Assembly (NCBI GenBank): GCA_014383605.1
Contig: JACNHM010000435.1
Span: 1-7,405, forward strand
Length of the DNA stretch: 7,405 nt
Reading direction: 5' to 3'
Source: Chloroflexota bacterium
GTDB taxonomy: Bacteria; Chloroflexota; Anaerolineae; UBA3071
The notes beneath the pieces were generated by a model. The model did not search any database. It worked only from the letters and a program-made list of their open reading frames with translations, and had not been told where the DNA came from. A program made the translations under genes and the position numbers. This document shows positions 6,101 through 7,405 of the stretch, one piece after another (the first letter of the stretch is position 1; every line of letters begins with the position of its first letter).

Positions 6101-6572
6101 CCAGTCGGTCGGCCAGCTCGCGCAGCGTCTGGGGATCGTTCCAGTCCATCCAGTAGCCCAGGCGGATGGACTGTGCGGTCTGCACGGCGGCGTAGCGCAG
6201 CACCCGCTCCTTGCAGCGGCGCACGAAGCGGGCCATGCCGTACTCCTCGATGTCCTGCTTGGAGCGGAAGCCCAGATCCCTCTCCACCTCCACCTCCACC
6301 CAGAGGCCCTGGCAGTCGAAGCCGTTCTGGTAGCGGGTGCGATGGCCGCGCATCACCTGGTAGCGGTGGAAGACGTCCTTGTACGTGCGGCCCCAGCCGT
6401 GGTGCACGCCCATGGGGTTGTTGGCAGTGATGGGGCCGTCTATGAACGACCACGTCGGCGCGTCCGCGCGCAGCGCCACCAGCTTGTTGAAGGCCTCGGT
6501 CTCCTTCCAGAAGCGCAGCACGTCGTGCTCCTGGGCCACGAAATCCACTTTGGTGGGTACGTCCTTAAACAT
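3150..6572 (-). CDS. ileS: Isoleucyl-tRNA synthetase, type 2 (eukaryote-like), with altered signature motifs
   Basis: This cytoplasmic enzyme charges tRNA-Ile with isoleucine. The 1140 residues hold the Rossmann domain, a CP1 editing domain with TTTPWTL (271-277) and GTGIVH...GAEDF (378-393, Asp392 kept), the IleRS-typical YPVCWRC (452-458) and ISKKRYWG (511-518), then an anticodon-binding domain from about 771 and a long C-terminal part with LVRRLQNLRKEAGF. Cys pairs lie at 228/231, 455/458, 526/529 and 569/572. The C-terminal zinc finger of E. coli-type IleRS is absent, so this is type 2, a group generally resistant to mupirocin. Two signatures deviate: HIGH is GVHH (55-58, followed by six residues then KD as in the family), and KMSKS is EMHKS (659-663), keeping the second Lys. 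Residues ~144-195 look like an insert next to E. coli IleRS. Residues ~734-768 are encoded by an 8-bp repeat. The ATG at 6570-6572 has GAGGAG 7 nt upstream. No T-box leader fits in the 90-nt spacer before it. Confidence 0.95.
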   Translation of the reverse strand: MFKDVPTKVDFVAQEHDVLRFWKETEAFNKLVALRADAPTWSFIDGPITANNPMGVHHGWGRTYKDVFHRYQVMRGHRTRYQNGFDCQGLWVEVEVERDLGFRSKQDIEEYGMARFVRRCKERVLRYAAVQTAQSIRLGYWMDWNDPQTLRELADRLAEDPDAVITVPGPQGPVTDSVERIVARLGLPELGGSYFTLADENNYMIWTFLKRCWEKGWLYKHADVMPWCPRCATGISQHEIVTDGYMELTHPGVTLRFPLRGRQAESLLVWTTTPWTLTSNIAAAVGPDLDYVKVRQGDEVFYLSKGTVGMLRGGYEVLAELKGRAMEGWTYDGPFDELPAQREPGGHTHLHALIEGIEASAAEAHCIILWDGVGEAEGTGIVHIATGCGAEDFQLGQEHRLPVVVPLNDEGIFVEGFAWLTGLSAAAAARPIFKDLQEKGLLYSVEDYTHRYPVCWRCSTELVFRLVDEWFISMDELRYDIMDVTRQIRWIPAFGLERELDWLRNMHDWMISKKRYWGLALPIWECQECGHFEVIGDEHELRERAVAGWQELEGHTPHRPWIDAVKITCPNCGATVSRIADVGSPWLDAGIVSFSTLQYRGDPDYWRTWYPADWISESFPGQFRNWFYSLLAMATVVENTPPFLSCFGYATLLAEDGREMHKSWGNAIEFNEAADKMGVDVMRWLYCAHKPENDLLFGYNRADEVRRQFLIPLWNVYSFFVTYANIDGWEPGKLVDWETGRLGNWETGKLGDWETGQDQTTNVPMYQSASLLDRWILARLNQVIGEVATRLNDYDTYRATMVVEPFLDDLSNWYVRRSRRRFWKSEADEDKNAAYRTLYHVLVTLCKLLAPTVPFVTEVMYQNLVRSVDADAPESVHHCDWPAVDEALLDDALVVDMAVAKQAASLGRAARASADIKLRQPLARATVLVPAGERAGLRRLADLVADELNVKELAFAEREAELVQYRLLPDNKLLGPRFGAQFPQVRQALAETDPAAAVAELRAGQPLRLTVGGETVELSAEEVLVLTEPQTGLAVAAEGGVTVAVDTRLDETLRAEGLARELVRRLQNLRKEAGFQMEDRITTYALGGPVLQDVLGRFGDYVAAETLSVGLEAGEPPADSAQATFKMDDEEVTVGVVRRA
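4271..4377. repeat. 8-bp tandem repeat with inverted arms, inside ileS
   Basis: On the plus strand nine units from 4306 to 4377 follow the pattern CCAGTYTC or CCAAtyTA with an exact 8-bp period. To the left, four units of the ATTGGTAC type (4271-4302) have the same period in the opposite orientation. The arms meet at GGTC-TT-GACC (4298-4307), and base pairing continues outward to about 4271/4334 with mismatches recurring once or twice per period. Three 8-bp units make eight codons, so ileS translates the array as an octapeptide repeat (LxxWETGx) followed by a Gln/Thr-rich stretch, with no stop. It falls in the linker between the KMSKS-like region and the anticodon-binding domain. It looks like a dispersed non-coding repeat that expanded in frame. 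Confidence 0.85.
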
Positions 6573-6599
6573 GATAGCTCTCCTCTAACGATGACCGGC

Positions 6600-6664
6600 G
6601 ACGAAAGACGAAGGACGAAAGACGAATCTGTCTTCCTCATTGGTCGTCCGTCGTTCGTCATTTC
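6600..6664. repeat. 7-bp tandem repeat with inverted arms, alaX-ileS spacer
   Basis: Four GACGAAN units (6600-6627) face three TCGTYCG-like units (6644-6664) across a 16-nt spacer. The arms pair over about 16 bp with three mismatches. No U-tract follows on the minus strand, so it is not an ordinary terminator. It fills most of the 90-nt gap between alaX and ileS and overlaps the alaX stop codon (TGA at 6663-6665). The design matches the 8-bp element inside ileS, but unit length and sequence differ. Confidence 0.8.
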
Positions 6665-7391
6665 ACTCCAGGGCGATGACCAACCGCTTGTTAATCCGTC
6701 CCTTGCTCTTGTAGTCCACGATCTTGATGGAACCAACCTCCGACGTGTTGGCCACGTGCGTGCCGCCGTCGGCCTGCAGGTCCAACCCGACGATCTCCAC
6801 GGTGCGCACTTCGCTGATCTGCGGCGGCAGCAGGTTGATCTTGGTGCGGATCAGGTCGGGTATCTGGAAGGCCTCCTCGCGGGGCAGGATGTTCACCCGC
6901 ACGGGGCGGGCGGCGGCCACCTCGGCGTTGATCTTCCGTTCGATCTCGTCCACCAGCTCCCGCTGCATGGTCTCGAACTCGAAGTCCATGCGCGCCTGAC
7001 CCGGCTCCATGTTGCCGCCGGTCACCTGCGCGCCGTAGTCCCGCCAGATGACGCCGCAGAGGATGTGCAGCGCCGTGTGGATGCGCATGAGCCGGTAGCG
7101 GTGCTCCCAGTCCAACGCGCCCAACACCTTGGTGCCCACGGGCGGCGGGTCAGCGTCCAGCTTGTGCCAGACCAGGTCGCCCTGCTTCTTGGCTTTGAGC
7201 ACCCGCGCCGCGCCGCCCTCCCAGAGCAGATGCCCCTGATCGGCGGGCTGCCCGCCGCCGCCGGGGTAGAAGGCCGTGCGATCCAAAGCCGCCTGCGCCC
7301 CCTCCACGGCCACCACCGTGGCTTCGAATTCTCGCAGGTAGCTATCCGTCTGGTAAAGCAACTCCGTCATCCTGTTTCTTGCCTCTTGCAT
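6663..7391 (-). CDS. alaX: Alanyl-tRNA editing protein, AlaX-M type
   Basis: The 242-residue protein is a free-standing homologue of the AlaRS editing domain, which hydrolyses mischarged tRNA-Ala (mainly Ser-tRNA-Ala). The N-terminal beta-barrel carries FYPGGGGQPADQG (41-53). The editing core has the zinc motif H105-x3-H109 (HTALH) and the second motif region DGGTHV (208-213), then a C-terminal GSIKIV and SKGRINKR segment. The usual CxxxH is DxxxH here: Asp208 stands where the third zinc ligand, Cys, is expected, while His212 is kept. Length fits the medium AlaX class. The start at 7389-7391 has AGGGAG 4 nt upstream; a second ATG at residue 8 (7368-7370) gives the more typical family N-terminus MTELLYQTD but a poorly spaced Shine-Dalgarno. 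It lies upstream of ileS on the same strand, so the two probably share a transcript. Confidence 0.92.
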   Translation of the reverse strand: MQEARNRMTELLYQTDSYLREFEATVVAVEGAQAALDRTAFYPGGGGQPADQGHLLWEGGAARVLKAKKQGDLVWHKLDADPPPVGTKVLGALDWEHRYRLMRIHTALHILCGVIWRDYGAQVTGGNMEPGQARMDFEFETMQRELVDEIERKINAEVAAARPVRVNILPREEAFQIPDLIRTKINLLPPQISEVRTVEIVGLDLQADGGTHVANTSEVGSIKIVDYKSKGRINKRLVIALE

Positions 7392-7405
7392 CTTTCTCCC
7401 TGCCT

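Noticed and set aside
6285..6301. Three CTCCAC units in ileS
   Set aside because: They encode the Val-Glu repeat of WVEVEVERD, where family members have similar residues, so this is explained by the protein.
5779..6453. A 224-codon minus-strand frame inside ileS
   Set aside because: It is an out-of-frame shadow of a clear IleRS coding region, rich in Arg, Gly and Ala and without motifs.
6573..6662. T-box leader or riboswitch before ileS
   Set aside because: The 90-nt gap is too short for a T-box, holds 7-bp repeats, and no T-box consensus sequence was seen.

Overview
All genes in this window read on the minus strand, so the gene order is right to left: alaX (tRNA editing protein), ileS (isoleucyl-tRNA synthetase), a hicB-like scrap, a DUF4258 toxin-like gene, a YgiT-type zinc-finger antitoxin-like gene, a DksA/TraR-type zinc-finger gene, lspA (signal peptidase II), an RluD-type 23S rRNA pseudouridine synthase gene, and the 5' part of a Phd-like antitoxin gene that runs off the left edge. 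The DNA is GC-rich and bacterial, with clear Shine-Dalgarno sequences and two recognisable sigma70-type promoters. IleRS is the eukaryote-like type 2 form, and short-period repeats with inverted arms sit both between genes and inside one gene. Together these fit a Chloroflexota-like bacterium, but that assignment is an inference and cannot be proven from the window.

The core ileS - DksA-like - lspA - rluD is a conserved housekeeping order, comparable to ileS-ylyA-lspA-ylyB of Bacillus subtilis. It couples translation (IleRS, rRNA pseudouridylation, AlaX quality control) with lipoprotein processing. Accessory toxin-antitoxin-type genes interrupt or flank it. A DUF4258/YgiT pair with an ATGA overlap, plus a 17-codon hicB-like remnant, sits between ileS and the DksA-like gene behind its own promoter. 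A Phd-like gene sits immediately after rluD behind a perfect-consensus promoter.

The most interesting signals are these. (1) IleRS carries GVHH in place of the class I HIGH motif and EMHKS in place of KMSKS. The GXHH swap has been linked to extreme mupirocin resistance in type 2 IleRS. (2) An 8-bp tandem repeat with inverted arms lies in frame inside ileS and is translated as a WETG-containing octapeptide repeat at the junction of the catalytic and anticodon-binding domains. (3) A repeat of the same architecture but 7-bp period fills the alaX-ileS spacer. (4) The Phd-like gene has a TTGACA-N17-TATAAT promoter and a palindrome at the predicted transcription start, giving a leader of only about 15 nt. 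(5) The AlaX zinc-site Cys appears replaced by Asp.

No RNA genes, CRISPR arrays, insertion sequences or origins were seen.
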